Source: Quillaja saponaria
Taxonomy: Eukaryota > Streptophyta > Magnoliopsida > Fabales > Quillajaceae
Length of the DNA: 64,000 nt
NCBI GenBank assembly: GCA_029379385.1
Contig: CM055608.1
Location: forward strand, 21,884,350-21,948,349
Direction: 5' to 3'
Shown here: positions 10,521 through 23,666 of the stretch, one piece after another
How the letters are laid out: each line of letters opens with the position of its first letter
How positions within the stretch are numbered: position 1 is the first letter of the stretch
The notes under the pieces: model-generated
What the model saw: only the letters and a program-made list of their open reading frames with translations
Database searches by the model: none
What the model was told of the DNA's origin: nothing
Made by a program: the position numbers and the translations under genes

Positions 10521-13500
10521 AGGTTTAATTTTTATCACAAATAAATTAAATAAGTAAACAATACAATTAACACATGTGTATATATATATCTACATAAAAC
10601 TAAGAATAAATTTATACTACCTGTTTAAAGCCAAAAAGTAAATAGATGTATATATGGATATAACAAGGAAGCATTTTCCACCACACAAATTTTTTTATTT
10701 GACCTTGACTTGATTTTCTTTGAATTTTATTTTTCTTTTTCCTCTTATTTCCTTTTCACTCTTTAACCGACCTACTCCTTTCATTTCCTCCTACCTCTCT
10801 CGACCATTATGGATTCATCTTCCTGGTGGTGTAGTTGTGGGTCTTCAATCTTCCTCCTTTGTTCTTCTCTTGATTTGGCCGTGATCCCCTTTAATGGTTG
10901 TAGCCAAACCTCAACTTTTTGGTGAAACTCTTCCTCCTTTCCTTTGGGAAGTCGTGGAAGCTTGGATTTATGAGAGGTGGGGAGCTTTTCTTGGCAAGTA
11001 ACCCTAGCATCCTTGTAAGCCTTCTTCAATTCCTTCTTGTGTAAGTTGTTAGAAAGTGATTTGATGAGTTTTGAGCTGAAATCTAGCTCGAGTTACAGAC
11101 AACCAACAACAACGTTGCTGCTGCTGCTGTTCTTCTTTGTCTTGCTTTTATCCTTTAGTTATTCCCTTCCTTCATCCAAGACAAGGTGCAGCTGTGGGTC
11201 TTGGTTAATGGTTCGCTCGTAATAGCCTGTTTGCAGCAGTGGCATTCTCCTAAAGGTTAACTGTTGCAGTTTTTCTTTACCTGTTGGCAGCTTCCTTTTC
11301 TTTCATAACGCAGCAGTTGAAGGAAGGTTGAAGACAGCAGCTTTCCTTGGCCTTGAAACAGTCCTTGCTATGAGAATAATTACTGCTCTGTATTGGGACT
11401 GTGTCATAGCTAGCTGTGCAGCAAGTGATGTCTCCTTTTTAGTCGTGCAAGTAGGGCCGCCATGAATATCAAAGGCAAAAGCTTGGTAGATTCTAAAGGG
11501 TATTTTCAATAACCTTGTCCCTTCAATTCTCTTGTGTATCTATCCTAAGTTAGAAGTTTTCTTGTGAAGTAATGTTTGGGTTTAGGGATTAAATAAATTG
11601 TGAACAAAGGATTATGAACAAAGAGTGAAAGTAGGAATTGAATATAGTTTGATTCAAGGTTTATAAATATAAAATAGTTGGTTTAATTTAAATGCGAATT
11701 AGAATATGAATATTATTGAAATATGAGGATTTATGTTGAGTTATTAGGTTATGTATAGATATAATATACATACATATACCAATGAAAGGAAATCATGCAT
11801 TCAAGATATTTGATAAAATGTCTACAAGAAACTAATTGTAGCTTAAGGAGTAAAACTTGGTTGGATTGATATTGGAAAGTGACAACTTCAGTTCTTGATT
11901 GATTCTAAATCACTAATACAATCTTGAATGTAATTGGATTAGGAGTAATTTTAGTGAATTAGTGTTGAAGTGAGGAGTATGACTTGGAGCTTGAAAGTGG
12001 AGGAAAATGAGAGTTAAGTAGGTTTTTAAGGGGGTGTAGGGGCAGATTCATGAATGAAAGAAATCTTAGGTTTCAAGTGCTTTTGAAGCTGAATTAAATT
12101 AAGATTCCAAAAGATAAAGTGTAGCTTAGGGTCTTGAGGTGATGTATACAAAATTTTGTAATCTAATTCCAAGTATATTGATCGTTGGAGCTACTGGACT
12201 GCGGTTAGGTCCATGCAAGATTTTTAGTGACCTTTAGTTAGTTCGGGAGACTTTGTCGGGTTTGTGGTTAGAATTACCGTAGAACCTCTGAGTAAAAGTT
12301 GTTCCTAGCATACTAAAGAGAAAATCTGGAGTTGTACAGGTTTTAATTCTTTATTATGAATTCTTTGGAGGTGGGGGAAATCAGGGTATGATTTTTGGGT
12401 ATTGATTGAACCTGTTTTAGTGTAACAGATATTAGAGGGTCATACAAGATGAATTAGGAGAAGAGTGCAAAAAATGAAAAGTTCCTAACATCTTGAAATA
12501 CTATACTGGAAAGTTTCATAATTTATTTCTTAAGTATAAGAATTCTACAAGCAAGAATCAACGTCAGAAAATCAGAACGTAGGTGCCTTGTTTTTGGTTC
12601 ATGTAAGGAATTGAGTGGGTTCAAGACTAATTTTAGGAAAAGTTTCTAAATAAGAAAGATATATATACTTATCTATTAATAAACGAAATTGGATTTAGTT
12701 TTTCCTATAGAAAGCTATGTTCAATTAAATAAGGTAAGATTAGAGTTGTCAAAATTATGCGTTTTGCAGAATTTGGTGCAACTTCAAAAAATAAACTGTA
12801 TTGATATACAAATCTTAAAATTACAAATGATATACCATTATAAATAAACATGTTTTTAGTATTTAATAAATTTTACGAAACTAGATTTGGAATTTTCTAG
12901 AGGAAGATATGATCGTTATAGTGAGCATTGGTCCAAACCTTAACTGAGGATAGTTTCAACATCTCTAACTCACTAGTGGTTTCTATCTTTTCTAATGGTT
13001 TCTTTCTACCCTATACATTTTCAAGACATTTAAAATGTCTCTTTATTATTAACCTTACCACATAAAGTATAATTCATTATACTTGACATGTAATAGCTTA
13101 AAAGAAAATTTTCATAAAGAAACCTATATGAGTGAGATATAAGTTTGGTAATTAAAAGATTATACCGATAACGTTTATGAACTCAGTAATATTTGAGAAT
13201 ATGAATTTCAATTTCGGATTCTAATGAGGACCTAATGAGACGCGTGAACGCAAGTGTAAATGACAAATGAAATCGATTAAATGTGAGTGGTTAATTGTTG
13301 CCTTTAGGGACTAGATTATTATGTATAATTATATGTACAATTTGAATATATGTGACATATATATATATATATATATATGAACAATGAGAAAGCACAGTAT
13401 TTCAGTGATTTATTTGAATTATGGTTGTTTGTTATTTTTTTATGTTTGATAAGGGCCAACAAAATGAGATTTTTATGAAAAATGAATTTTTTTTCTCCTT

Positions 13501-13590
13501 AATTAAAATCCAAGTGCACCTAGGAGATTCTGATTTGAAATCCTGAAATGTTCTGATTCTGATAAATTGTTTTTTCTATTTGAGTGCTCA

Positions 13591-13700
13591 GCCCCGGTGA
13601 GATGGATTATGTACGTAGATTAATTTGTTGTGCGGGCGCGTAAATGCTAGGCAGGGGGTGATACTATTGTGCGGGGCTGAGTTACTCGTTGGCCCTTTGT
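13591..13700 (+). other. Conserved GC-rich LTR module
   Basis: A block of about 110 bases reading CCCCGGTGAGATGGATTATG, then TGTGCGGGCGCGTAAATGC, then GGGGTGATACTATTGTGCGG, GAGTTACTCG and TGGCCCTTTG. It recurs at about 2810, 28010, 34753, 37393, 43179, 47712 and 60340 on the plus strand, and at about 15000, 20940 and 63680 on the minus strand. The phrase TGTTGTGCGGG or a variant appears twice within it. It is the most GC-rich and among the best conserved parts of the LTR. Confidence 0.8.
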
Positions 13701-16700
13701 TTGCTTTGTATGTTGTGATTGCTTTGATTAGTTTGTGAACTTGTGAATAGTATGAGGTGTGAATTTATGACGATTAAAAAAATATACGTGTATTTTGAAT
13801 TGAATTATAATGTTAATATATATGTTATATACTTGTGTTGAGTGATGCTAGTACCCTTTGAGTACAATTTTCCACTCACGTAGTCTGTAGAACTCACCCT
13901 TCTTTTGAGGATATATTTTTTTAATAACAGGATTTCAAAGGAAGTTAACCACTAATACGAAGTTTTGCTAAGGATTTGACGACAAGATATTCCTTGAAAT
14001 CTCATACTTGGAGTCAAGGATGAAAGTTTGCAGTCACAATAAAATTGTGGGTGTCAAATTTGGTATAATGTAACATTCTAGTATTTGCCTTGTTAATGAT
14101 ATGAATGAAGCGGAGCTCCTTATTATCTTTATGTTGTTGTTGTGTAAGAACAAGAGTTTATAGGTTTATATTTTAAGGCATGTTCCATATTGCAAGGAAC
14201 CTTTGCCAAAATTTTCAGTAAATTGTGATTTGTTTCAGTTAACAAATTTTTAATGTTAACTTTTGTGTTTATAAATTATTGGTTTTATTCATTGGTTGAT
14301 AAATAGTCATGGGCATTTCTTTATTTGAGTCAGGGTTACGGAGGTTTGGTTACCATTCCTCTGGCCAGTCATGCCTTCATGAAGGGAGTGACAGAACAGA
14401 ATTTCATTGTAAAATTTTATTTTCTGAAACAATTAACAATTTACTGAAAAATTTTGGCAGGGGTTCCCAACAATATAGAACATGCCTCAAAATACAAACA
14501 CATATGTTCATGATTTCACACAATAATAACACAAAGACAACAAGGAGCTCCGCTTCGTCCACATCCTCAACAAGACAAATAACTAGGCTTTTACATCATA
14601 CAAAATTAGACACCCCACGGTTCTAGTGTGACTGCAAACTTTCATCCTTGACTACAAGTCTGAGATCTTGGAAATACCTTGCAGTACTTGATCGGCAAGT
14701 CATAAGCTCGGCGATGCCATATACTGAACTCTTGTTATTAAAAAAAATCCACAAGAGAGGGGTGAGTTTTATGGACTCCGTGAGTGAAAAATCGTACCCA
14801 AAGGGTATTAATATCACTTAACACATGTATATAACATCTATAATAACATCATGTAACAATGTTCAGATTTTAATTTACAATACACGTAGACATTGTAATT
14901 ATCATAAATTCACAGTTTACATGATTCATAAGATCACTAATTAATTACAGCAATAATAGAATATAAAACAACCAAAGGGCCAACAAGTAACCTAGCCCCG
15001 CACAACAGCATCACCCCCTGTCCGGTATTTATGCTCCCACATAACAGATTAATCTCTGTACACAATCCATCCCACCAGGGATTATCAAAATCAGAATATC
15101 TAGAGATTTTACAACAAAATATCATAGGTGCATCTGGATTTTAATTTAGAAGATAAAAATCATTTTTCAGAAAAATCTCATTTTGTTAGCACTTATCAAC
15201 CATAACCAATATCAAACAAATATAATTCAAATAAGTCACTGAAATACTACACTTGTTTATTTTCCATATATCACATATATTCAAATACATATATAATTAC
15301 AAATAATAATCTAGTCCCTAAAGGCAACAATTAAGCACTCACCTTTAACTGATTTCATTCATCACTTGCACTTGCGTTCGTGCATCTCATTAGGTCCATA
15401 CTAGGATCTGGAACTAAAATTCATATTTCCAAATAATACTTAGTTCCTAAATGTTATTGGTATAAAATTTTAATTACTAAGCTTATATATCAACTTATAT
15501 AGGTTTCTTTATAAAAGTTTTCTATTAAGCTATTATATGTTAAGTAGTATAAATTTTACTTTATGTGGTAAGATTGACAATGAAAAGACATTTTAGATGT
15601 CTTGATAATGCATAGGGTAAAAAGAAACTATTAGAAAAGTTAGAAAACATGAGTGAGTTCCTATTTAAAAACTGTCCAAACTTAGGTTTGGACCAGTATT
15701 CACTTTAATAGTCATATCTTTCACTAGGAAAATCCAAATCCAAGTTCATAAAATTTATTAAATACTAGACACATGTAGCTTTATAATGGTATATCATTTG
15801 TAATTTTTGGATTTTTATATCAATACAGTTTATTCTTTGAAGTTGCATCAAATTTTGAAAAACGCAGGATTTTGGTAGCTCTGACCTTATTTTAGTTATT
15901 TGAACATAACTTTCTCTAGGAAAAAGGAAATCAAATTCTGTTTGCTGGCTTTGTTAATAGACAAGTATATCTTTCTAGATATGTATCATATCTATTTATT
16001 TGGATGTGTATATTAGTACAGTTAATTATTTAAAATTTACTCTTTTTAGGCATCCCACAACTAACCCTCCATTGTTCAAACTCATTTCTCAATTTCATTA
16101 ATTTCTTAATCTACAACATTAACCAACAATATTTGTTCCTATTTAAAAATCTTTTATTCAAATCCCTACAACAACTAAACCCCAAGACTTAAATATATTT
16201 AGTTTTACATAACAAGTTATAACTAGCTTTTTTATAGGCATTTTATCAAGCATCTTGAGTGCATAATTGTTTTTATCTCATGTGTACGTGTATTATATCT
16301 ACACCTATCCCAACATAGTTAATACAATTCCATTAATCCCATGTTATTTATATTTCAACATTAATCTAAGAATTAGTTTAGTTAATCAAAGAATTCAAAA
16401 CTTTGTATTAAACCTAATTCGTTCCTCTATCATTTGTTCACAAAAAAAACATAACTTGCAAGGAGACAAAGGAATTACCTAAATTTTGGAGAAATTAAAG
16501 TTAACCATTCATGATTAATCAAACAAAAGCTGGTTGTCTTTGATGGAGGAAAGGCTCATGGCAGCAAATAAAAAGAGAGTATGACCAATAACTCCAAAGT
16601 AAGAAGAAAGGAAGGGGCGAGAAGAGAAATTGCCACCAAAACTCAAAACAAAAGTACTGACAGGGAGAAAGCTCACGACTACAAGGCAAAACAAGGAAGG

Positions 16701-17662
16701 ATGGCCACAGTCACAAACAAGGCTGATTTACTCACCAACCACTCTGCTAGAAAGCCACAAGTAAGAAACTTCAAAGCTGCAGTAGGGCACACACCACACA
16801 GCCAGCAAGAAACAGAATACAGGGAATAAGAAAAATTGACCTCATGCCTAGGTAAAAGAAACTAACTCCTCAATTACAAGGCACACAAGAGTAGAACTTG
16901 CAAGATTTATAAGGATAAAGCAATGGGCAAAAAGGAAAGGAAAAATGTAGTTGCTGTGAAACGCAATAAAGAAGAACAAAACAAGTTGCAAGAGGGAAAC
17001 CACACAACCAAGAACAGGGAGGAAATTCTTACGGCTGGAAGGAAACAAAGCTAGCTGAAATAACACCCACACAATTTGCCAACTAAGCTGTTGTGGGGCT
17101 GCTGAAAAAAGAGAAAGAATGCAAGTTGATTGTTGCCAAAACAAGGGAAATCGTTGGCTACCATGGATGAGCTATTCAACAAGATTCACGGTTGGACAAG
17201 CAAGGAAAACAGAGCATAAAGGGCAGAGCTAGACTCGCCATACACCAAGAAGTTTACTGCCCACAAAAGGAAAGCCCGCATTTAGGCAGAAGAAAGCAAA
17301 AAGGAAGATGGATAAACATAGCATAGCCACTGTAATTGCAAGGAAAAGCACTGCCTAAGTCGGTTAAGCAAGAGTTAGAAAGGGACAAAACAATTATTAT
17401 ATTATAAACTAATGGTTTAGCTTTGTTGTAATAATTTATGGTATAAATTAATTCAATTATTTATATGCAAAATGATTATTTTTCAATTGAATATATATAT
17501 ATATATACCTAAAAATACATATATTAATATTGTTTATTCATTCCATTTACATAAAATAAAAATCTAAGTCCAAGTCAACCCATGGTATGGTGGAAATAAA
17601 TATAATCACGATAATTTATGTATATCATCCCAAAATGTATGTTAAATTTTCGGTTTGTCACA

Positions 17663-17680
17663 ATCTCTCCCTTTTAAAAG
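17663..17680 (-). promoter_or_regulatory. Polypurine tract of the gypsy element
   Basis: On the minus strand the sequence reads CTTTTAAAAGGGAGAGAT immediately before the LTR start TGTGACA. A purine-rich tract at this position primes plus-strand DNA synthesis in LTR retrotransposons. It is preceded by the GGGACGAATTTC motif common at the 3' end of plant gypsy pol regions. Confidence 0.75.
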
Positions 17681-17732
17681 AAATTCGTCCCGAATTTCAA
17701 GTGAAACATTGCCAATATATTATTTACCTGAA

Positions 17733-19182
17733 TTATTCAAATAAATATGGATAATATTGTTTCATCTCACTCTCAGATTCCCAAGTAGCTTCGTCTTTCC
17801 TATGATGTTGCCATAAAACTTTTACCGAAGGAATAATCTTCGATCGAAGTTTACGGACTTGTCTATCAACAATTTTCACTGGTTGGTCCTCGTACATCAA
17901 GTCCTTGTCAACTTGCACCTCTTGAATTCATAAAATATGTGACTTATCTGGCAAATACTTTCAAAGCATTGATACATGAAATACTGGGTGCACCCTATCC
18001 AAGTCCGTGGGCAATGCCAACTTGTATGCCACTGTTCCAACCCTACTGAAAATCTAAAAAGGCCCAACAAATCTCGGGATTAGGTTCCCTTTCTTACCAA
18101 ATATTATAGCACTTTTAAAAGGAGAAACCTTCAGGAACACGTAATCACCCACTTCAAATTCTAACTACCTCTTACGGTTAGCAACGTATGTCTTCTGTCA
18201 GCTCTGAGTTATCCATAGTCTATCATGAATTACCTGAACTTTCTCCACAGTGTCCTGAATTAATTCTGGCCCGAATAGCTGATGCTCACCCATCTCAAAC
18301 CATCCAACTAGAGATTGACACTTCCTACCATACAATGCTTCAAATGGTGCCATCTGAATGCTGCTATGATAGCTGTTATTATAAGCAAACTCCATTAGTG
18401 GAAGGTGTTGATCCTAACTACCTTCAAAATCCAGTACACAGGCTCGCAACATATCCTCTAAAGTTTGTATCATTCTCTTAGATTGCTTATCAGTTTGAGG
18501 GTGAAAAGCTATACTGAATAATAATTGAGTACCTAAAGCTTCCTAAAAAGATTTCCAGAATACAATAGTAAATTAAGCACCCCGGTTAGAAATAATAGAA
18601 ACTGATACTCCATGTGATGAAACAATCTCATCCAAATACAACTTCACATACTCATGTGCTGAGTAAGTAGTCTTCATTGGAAGAAAATGCGTGGACTTCG
18701 TTAACCTATCAACAATCACCCAAATAGAATCAATTCCCTTTAGAGTCTTAGGAAGTCCAGAAACAAAGTCCATAGTGACTTTTTCCCACTTCCACTCCGA
18801 AATGTCCAATTTTTGTAACATCCCTGCCGGCCTCTGATATTCAGCTTTCACCTGTTGATATACAAGGCACCTAGAAACAAAATCAACAACATTTTTCTTC
18901 ATACACTTCTACTAGTAAATTTTTCTTAAATCCTGATACATTTTAGAAGAACCAGTATGCATAACAATTCAGGTGGCACAACAATTCGATCATCATATCT
19001 TAGTACTCCTTCACAAGCTACCCTAAAATCACCAGTAATCCCTTGATCACATTTAGTCTTCTCAACAATCACTTTTGGATCAACTGTTTATGATGCTTTT
19101 ATGGCTTCTACAAAAGTGGACTTCACTTGAACATGAGCTAGCAATATCCCTTGAGGAGACACTTCAAATCTAACTCCCTTAT
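17733..19182 (-). pseudogene. Ty3/gypsy integrase with chromodomain-like tail, decayed
   Basis: On the minus strand, from 19182 downward, the frames read the end of RNase H (KCDQGITGDFRVACEG, YDDRIVVPPE), the zinc-binding region (FVSRCLVYQQVKAEYQRPAG), the integrase core (WEKVTMDFVSGLPK, IWVIVDRLTKSTHF), the post-core region (MEFAYNNSYHSS, APFEALYGRKC), and a tail at 17733-17918 (VDRQVRKLRSK, VKVLWQHH, EATWESESEMKQ). That tail resembles the chromodomain of Tekay/Del chromoviruses. The first core aspartate survives, but the second is N (ISNRGA) and the glutamate is K (TDKQSKRM). Stops and frame changes occur throughout, so the protein cannot be made. The element is cut off at about 19182, so RT, protease, gag and the 5' LTR are missing. 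Confidence 0.9.
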
Positions 19183-19790
19183 TTGATAATAAATAAACTA
19201 ATTATTCATAAAATCTTAAGATTTTCTCATATTTGAAATGGAAAAACTTGAAACATGAAAAAAAAAAAAAAACCAAGATAAAATACATGTAGAGTACGAA
19301 ATCTATTTTTAAAAATATTATTCAAACATTATCTTTAAATTTTATAGTGATGACCTGATTAATTGATAATAAATAAAATAGTTGTTCATATGATTTTAAG
19401 TTTTTCTCAGATTTGAAGTCATTGAATTGTAAAATTGATATAAATAGCAAGACAAAGTATTGGTAAATTCTAAAATCCAACTTTGAAAGAATAATGCTTT
19501 TCTGTGATCAAAATAAATTTTATCCAAAAAAAAAAATTGTTTGTAAATTTTTAACAAATGATGTTCTGTATAGATGAAAAAAATTTCAACCCATTTAACT
19601 AAAATTTAATTTGAAATCGAAAATTAGGCAATAATTTTGATAATCAGCTGCTAGTAAGTATGAAACGAAAAGAGATTAGAAGACAAAAATATTATAGTAG
19701 ATGAGGGAAAACTGAAGAGAAAAGTTCAGAAAAAGGTAAAGTGATAGCGAAAAATGAGTTGGTAAGGGAGAAGAGATCCGTCAAAAAAAA
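19183..19790. repeat. Tandem duplication, copy A (holds the empty insertion site)
   Basis: About 600 bases are repeated in order at 19800-20207 plus 23667-23900. Shared blocks include TGATAATAAATAAA, TTGAAACATGA, AATGATGTTCTGT, CATTTAACTAAAATTTA and GAAAAAGGTAAAGTGAT. Inside each copy a shorter unit of about 180 bases is itself repeated (starts at 19183 and 19364 in this copy). At 19584-19604 the sequence runs through TTTCAACCCATTTAAC without interruption; the solo LTR entered the equivalent position in copy B. Confidence 0.75.
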
Positions 19791-19799
19791 AAAAAAAAA

Positions 19800-20207
19800 A
19801 AAACTAGGAAAAAGGCTATTATCAAACTAATTATAAATCTTAAATTTTTCTCAAATCTAAAATGGCAAGACTTGAAACATGAAAAAAATACCAAGATAAA
19901 GTACTGGTAAATTACAAAAACTAACTTTAAAAATATTATTTAAACATTATCTTTAAATTCTATGGTGATATTATGATTAATTTATAATAAATAAATTAAC
20001 TATTTATACAAATTTAGGTTTTTCTTAGATCTAAAATCGTAGATTTTGAAACATGATATAAATAGTAAGATAAAGTATTTGTGAATTACAAAATCCAACT
20101 TTAAAAGAATAATGCATTATATGTGATGAAAATGAATTTTATTTTAAAAAATTTGCTTGTAAATTTTTTAAAAATGATGTTCTGTGGAGATGAAAGAATT
20201 TCAAACC
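19800..20207. repeat. Tandem duplication, copy B, left part
   Basis: It matches the first two thirds of copy A and stops at the left target duplication AAACC (20203-20207) of the LTR insertion. Confidence 0.72.
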
Positions 20208-23200
20208 TGTCATATCCTTAACAGAAGTATGACTGGCCGAGAGAATGGGTAACCAATCCTCCATAACCCTTACTTCAAACAAAGAAACATACACGACTCT
20301 TGACCAAACTAAAGAATAAAAGCAATATTTTGAAAATAGAAGTTAACTACAAAATGTTTAATTACTAAAATACATGACAATTTACTAAAAATTTTGGCAG
20401 AAATTCCCTGTAAACTGGAACATGCCCAAAATACAAATATAATTTTCTGGTTACATTCAACCAGTTTACACAATATCAATATACATAGGGAGCTCTGCTC
20501 CATTTTAAACCACAACCACAAATGAATTGGACTATAACACAATACAAAATCAGACATACGAGTCCTAAAATGACTGTAGATTTTCATCTTTTGATTTCAA
20601 GTAAGCGATCCCGAGTATATACCTTGCTGCTAAACACTCGGTAAGTCCAGTATCAAAGGTTGAAGTCACTTGAGATTTTGTTACTAAAAAAAAAAATTAA
20701 CAGAAGAGTGGTGAGTCCCACAGACTCAGTAAGTGGAAAAAAGTACCCAAAAGGTACTAACATCACTCAACATAAGTATATAGTTAATTAATATCAGCAT
20801 ATCATAAATTTCAAAACCACTAAGGTTACACATACATAATTACAAAAAATATAAAACTTAACAAATACAGTTCAAGTAGTACTTTGCACAATCCAATCAA
20901 AATAATTAAAGCACTCAAATCAAATAAAGGGCCAATTGAGTAACTCAGCTCTGCACAACAGTATCACCCTCTACTGAGCATTTACACGCCTGAGCAATAG
21001 GTTAATTCTCCGTACACAATCCATCCTACCGGGGCTGAGCACTTAATCTTTTTAAAACATTTATCAGAATCAAAATATTTCATATCAGAATATTAAATCA
21101 AAACATCCAAGGTGCACCTAGATTTCACTTTCGAATTAAAAATCATTTCTCATAAAATTTCACTTTGTTGGCCCTTATCAACCATAAACAATATTAAACA
21201 AACATAATTCAAATAAATCACTGAAATACTAAAGTTGGTATTTTCTTCTTATAGCACATCTTTTCAAATACATATATAATTACACATAATAATCTAGCTT
21301 CCAAAGGTAACAGTTAACCACTCACCGTTTACCGATCTTGCTTGTCACTTCTTCTTGTGATTACATGCGTAAGAACATTTTCCAAAGCTGCAACTAAATT
21401 TTCTAAGTATAACTTAGTTTGTCCATTTTATAAGTTATAGCCTTTTAATTAAGAAAATCTAAAGTTACTAAATTTCAAGTATTTATTTCAAGTTAACCCA
21501 TTTTAAACATTTTCATAACCACTTTGGATATAAACTTACATACTTAACCAATTTCAATAAAACCAATTTCAAACGCTATCTTTAGGAAGTTAGCTATCTT
21601 TCTTACATAGAAATTTCTTCTAAAATTATTCTTAAACCCACTTAAATTTTCACACGTACATAAACAGGGCATATACAAATTTCTGGTTGCTAGAACTAGA
21701 TTTTAATGCTTGTAAAATTCTCATACTTGCGAATTAAATTATGATACTTTCTAGTCTAATTTATTAAGATGTTAGAAACAATTCATCTTTAGCACCTTAC
21801 TTCTAATTCAACCTTGCTCTAAGCATTAGCCCCTCTAATTCTAATCCCCGCTACTAGAAAAGAGAAAAGTTGATCTTATTATTATTATTTTTTTAATAAA
21901 AAATTGACCTAAACTCAATATAATAAAAATTTGTCTAAAAATGTTTTATGACTAACGATTTAATAACCCGAGCAAAAGGGACTGAGATCCCAAATAGTGT
22001 ACCAAGTAAGCCTAGCCCTTTTGTACCATAAATCAAATAAGCAGTGTATCACATCCCTATTCAAGTATCACAATCCGCAACACACAATGTTCCTGGTCTT
22101 AAATGGAACTGGTGGAATTCAACAAATACCAACAACAGATCTTAAACTAATAAACCTAACTAATAGTTAACATATGCATCTGGATCGTAATATTCCAAAA
22201 ACTCAGAAGGTATAACAATATTATCATATGTCGATAACTATACACAACCCCTCTGTTTTGTATCAACACTTTTAGATACTTAAAGATAGAAATTCCAAAT
22301 TATTGGTATAATCTCAGGAAAAAAAAAAAAAAAAAAAAAAAAAAAAACACTACTGGCAATCTGAAATAGACTCCAAATGTTCCCTCATTGTCAAGACTGT
22401 TCTCGTGTAATCATTGGTTTCACCAAATATAAATTACACTTAATTTTTATTTATTTATTATTATTTTATTTGAGAATTAAGAAAGAGTTATCAGGAACCA
22501 GGAAGAACAAGACAACCTTAAGAAAAAGCATTATTACTCGCATTTCAAAATTCAAACTAGATAATTGCCTCATATATCAAAACATGTGAAGGGCTGAAAT
22601 CACCTTATTAGCACAATCATGAATATTCTACAAATATGTATAGTGTATACAACATGATTAAGAAAACTAGTTACAACGTGTTCATTAGCAATTGGAGGCT
22701 ACATAATGGTAATTGAATTATGAACCTCCCCCTATCATGAAGCAGAGTAGATAGTCAAGACAAAGATAGTGCCAATTATAACTTCTCAATATAACAGATG
22801 CTACACTAAAAATAGAGGAGCTATTGCATAATCATAAAGGAAACGAGGCTCACCTCTTTAAATTGATTTAACACAAAAAAATGGAAAGTTGTCACTCTTG
22901 AATTTCAAGTTCAACTTCAAGCTCATCATCTTCATGCCACAATTCACAGCCAACTGGGTTGTTGCAAGACAACTAGCCAGAACTATCATGTCGGGACGGC
23001 AAAACAGTGGATGTCTTAGCTGAAAATTTAAAGGCAAGCTGTTGCCAAAGAAGGAGAAAAGAAACTCCTAAACTTAAAAGGAAGAGAGGAGAAAGGTGGA
23101 GACTACTGTTCATGGGTTGCACGGCTGAAATTAGCCAAATGGGGAGGGATTTTCACTGCAAATTCAAGAGGAACAAAACAGGGAAAGGAAGTCTACAAAA

Positions 23201-23666
23201 ATCTTGAAAACCCAAGAAAATAAAGTTAGTCAATAGGAGGAGAAAGGAGGAAATGAAGACAAAAGAAAGAACATAATTATATAAAATTTAAGGTAAATAT
23301 ATGTTTATCACAGTTATTGTTTTCTACTTTATTATATACATGCTTTAGCTTCAATTATTAATACAATTTATATAAAATGAAATCTAATTCCATATCAACC
23401 CAACATGTGATAGTAATTAATTCTCTAATTACATGTGTATAATTACATATATACCTATGTATACAAATCTATTTATTTTAATTTTACTTTATGTAAATTT
23501 TATTCACCTAGTCACGACATATTACATACAAACATTTTAAGGTGTTAGTTAAGCTATCGGGTTATAATATATTCAATTGTATTATTATTTATTTAATTTG
23601 TTTATTTTATAAAGAAAATTTACACATTACATTTAAAACTAGACTTTACAATATCGGGTTATGACA
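20208..23666 (-). mobile_element. Solo LTR with perfect AAACC target duplication
   Basis: On the minus strand it begins TGTCATAACCCGATATTG at 23666 and ends GGATATGACA at 20208. It is flanked by AAACC at 20203-20207 and 23667-23671. At 3459 bp it sets the full length of this LTR type. It holds the GC-rich module (about 20940-21035), the hairpin pair (20723-20758) and a pyrimidine/purine-rich block (22730-23250). There is no pol on either side, so it is best explained by recombination between the two LTRs of a full element. The intact pre-insertion site is visible in copy A. Confidence 0.9.
22319..22347. repeat. A29 homopolymer
   Basis: An uninterrupted run of 29 A residues inside the minus-strand solo LTR. 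Assembly length may be unreliable here. Confidence 0.95.

Larger units (their letters stand above)
10250..14393 (+). mobile_element. Solo LTR nested in the gypsy LTR
   Basis: It starts TGTTATAACCCTGATAATC and ends GGGAGTGACA. The flanks are AAACA (10245-10249) and GAACA (14394-14398), a target duplication with one mismatch. Internal order: TA run 10484-10518, pyrimidine-rich block with CCACCACACAAA at 10680, GC-richer block 10740-11510, AAAGTGTAGCTTAGGGTCTTG at 12115, GC-rich module 13591-13700, hairpin pair 13851-13895, T-rich tract, 3' end. It is close in sequence to the nested LTR at 30952 across 10.6-11.6 kb and 31.3-32.3 kb. No coding sequence. Confidence 0.83.
10118..17662 (-). mobile_element. 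Minus-strand 3' LTR of a Ty3/gypsy chromovirus, split by a nested LTR
   Basis: Read on the minus strand, the LTR begins TGTGACAAACCG at 17662, just after a polypurine tract, and ends GGGGTGTGACA at 10118. The part 10250-14393 is a later plus-strand insertion. Removing it leaves about 3.4 kb, the same size as the solo LTR at 20208-23666. The two halves join in register: 10118-10249 holds the terminal 130 bases, and 14394 onward continues with the block that precedes them in other copies. Because pol lies directly on its 5' side, this copy shows that the abundant 3.4-4 kb repeat in the window is an LTR. Confidence 0.82.

Noticed and set aside
10781..11509. Short frames in the GC-richer LTR block
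   Set aside because: The close relative at 31.4-32.2 kb has indels that break the same frames, so there is no selection for protein.
16581..17144. Frames of 82 and 98 residues on opposite strands
   Set aside because: They are inside the minus-strand gypsy LTR block. The 98-residue frame is hydrophobic only because the block is pyrimidine-rich, and no other LTR copy keeps it.
18188..18481. 97-residue plus-strand frame
   Set aside because: It is antisense to the gypsy integrase coding region, whose minus-strand reading has clear family motifs.
20309..20587. 92-residue minus-strand frame
   Set aside because: It lies wholly within the solo LTR 20208-23666, in the terminal block that is non-coding in all other copies.
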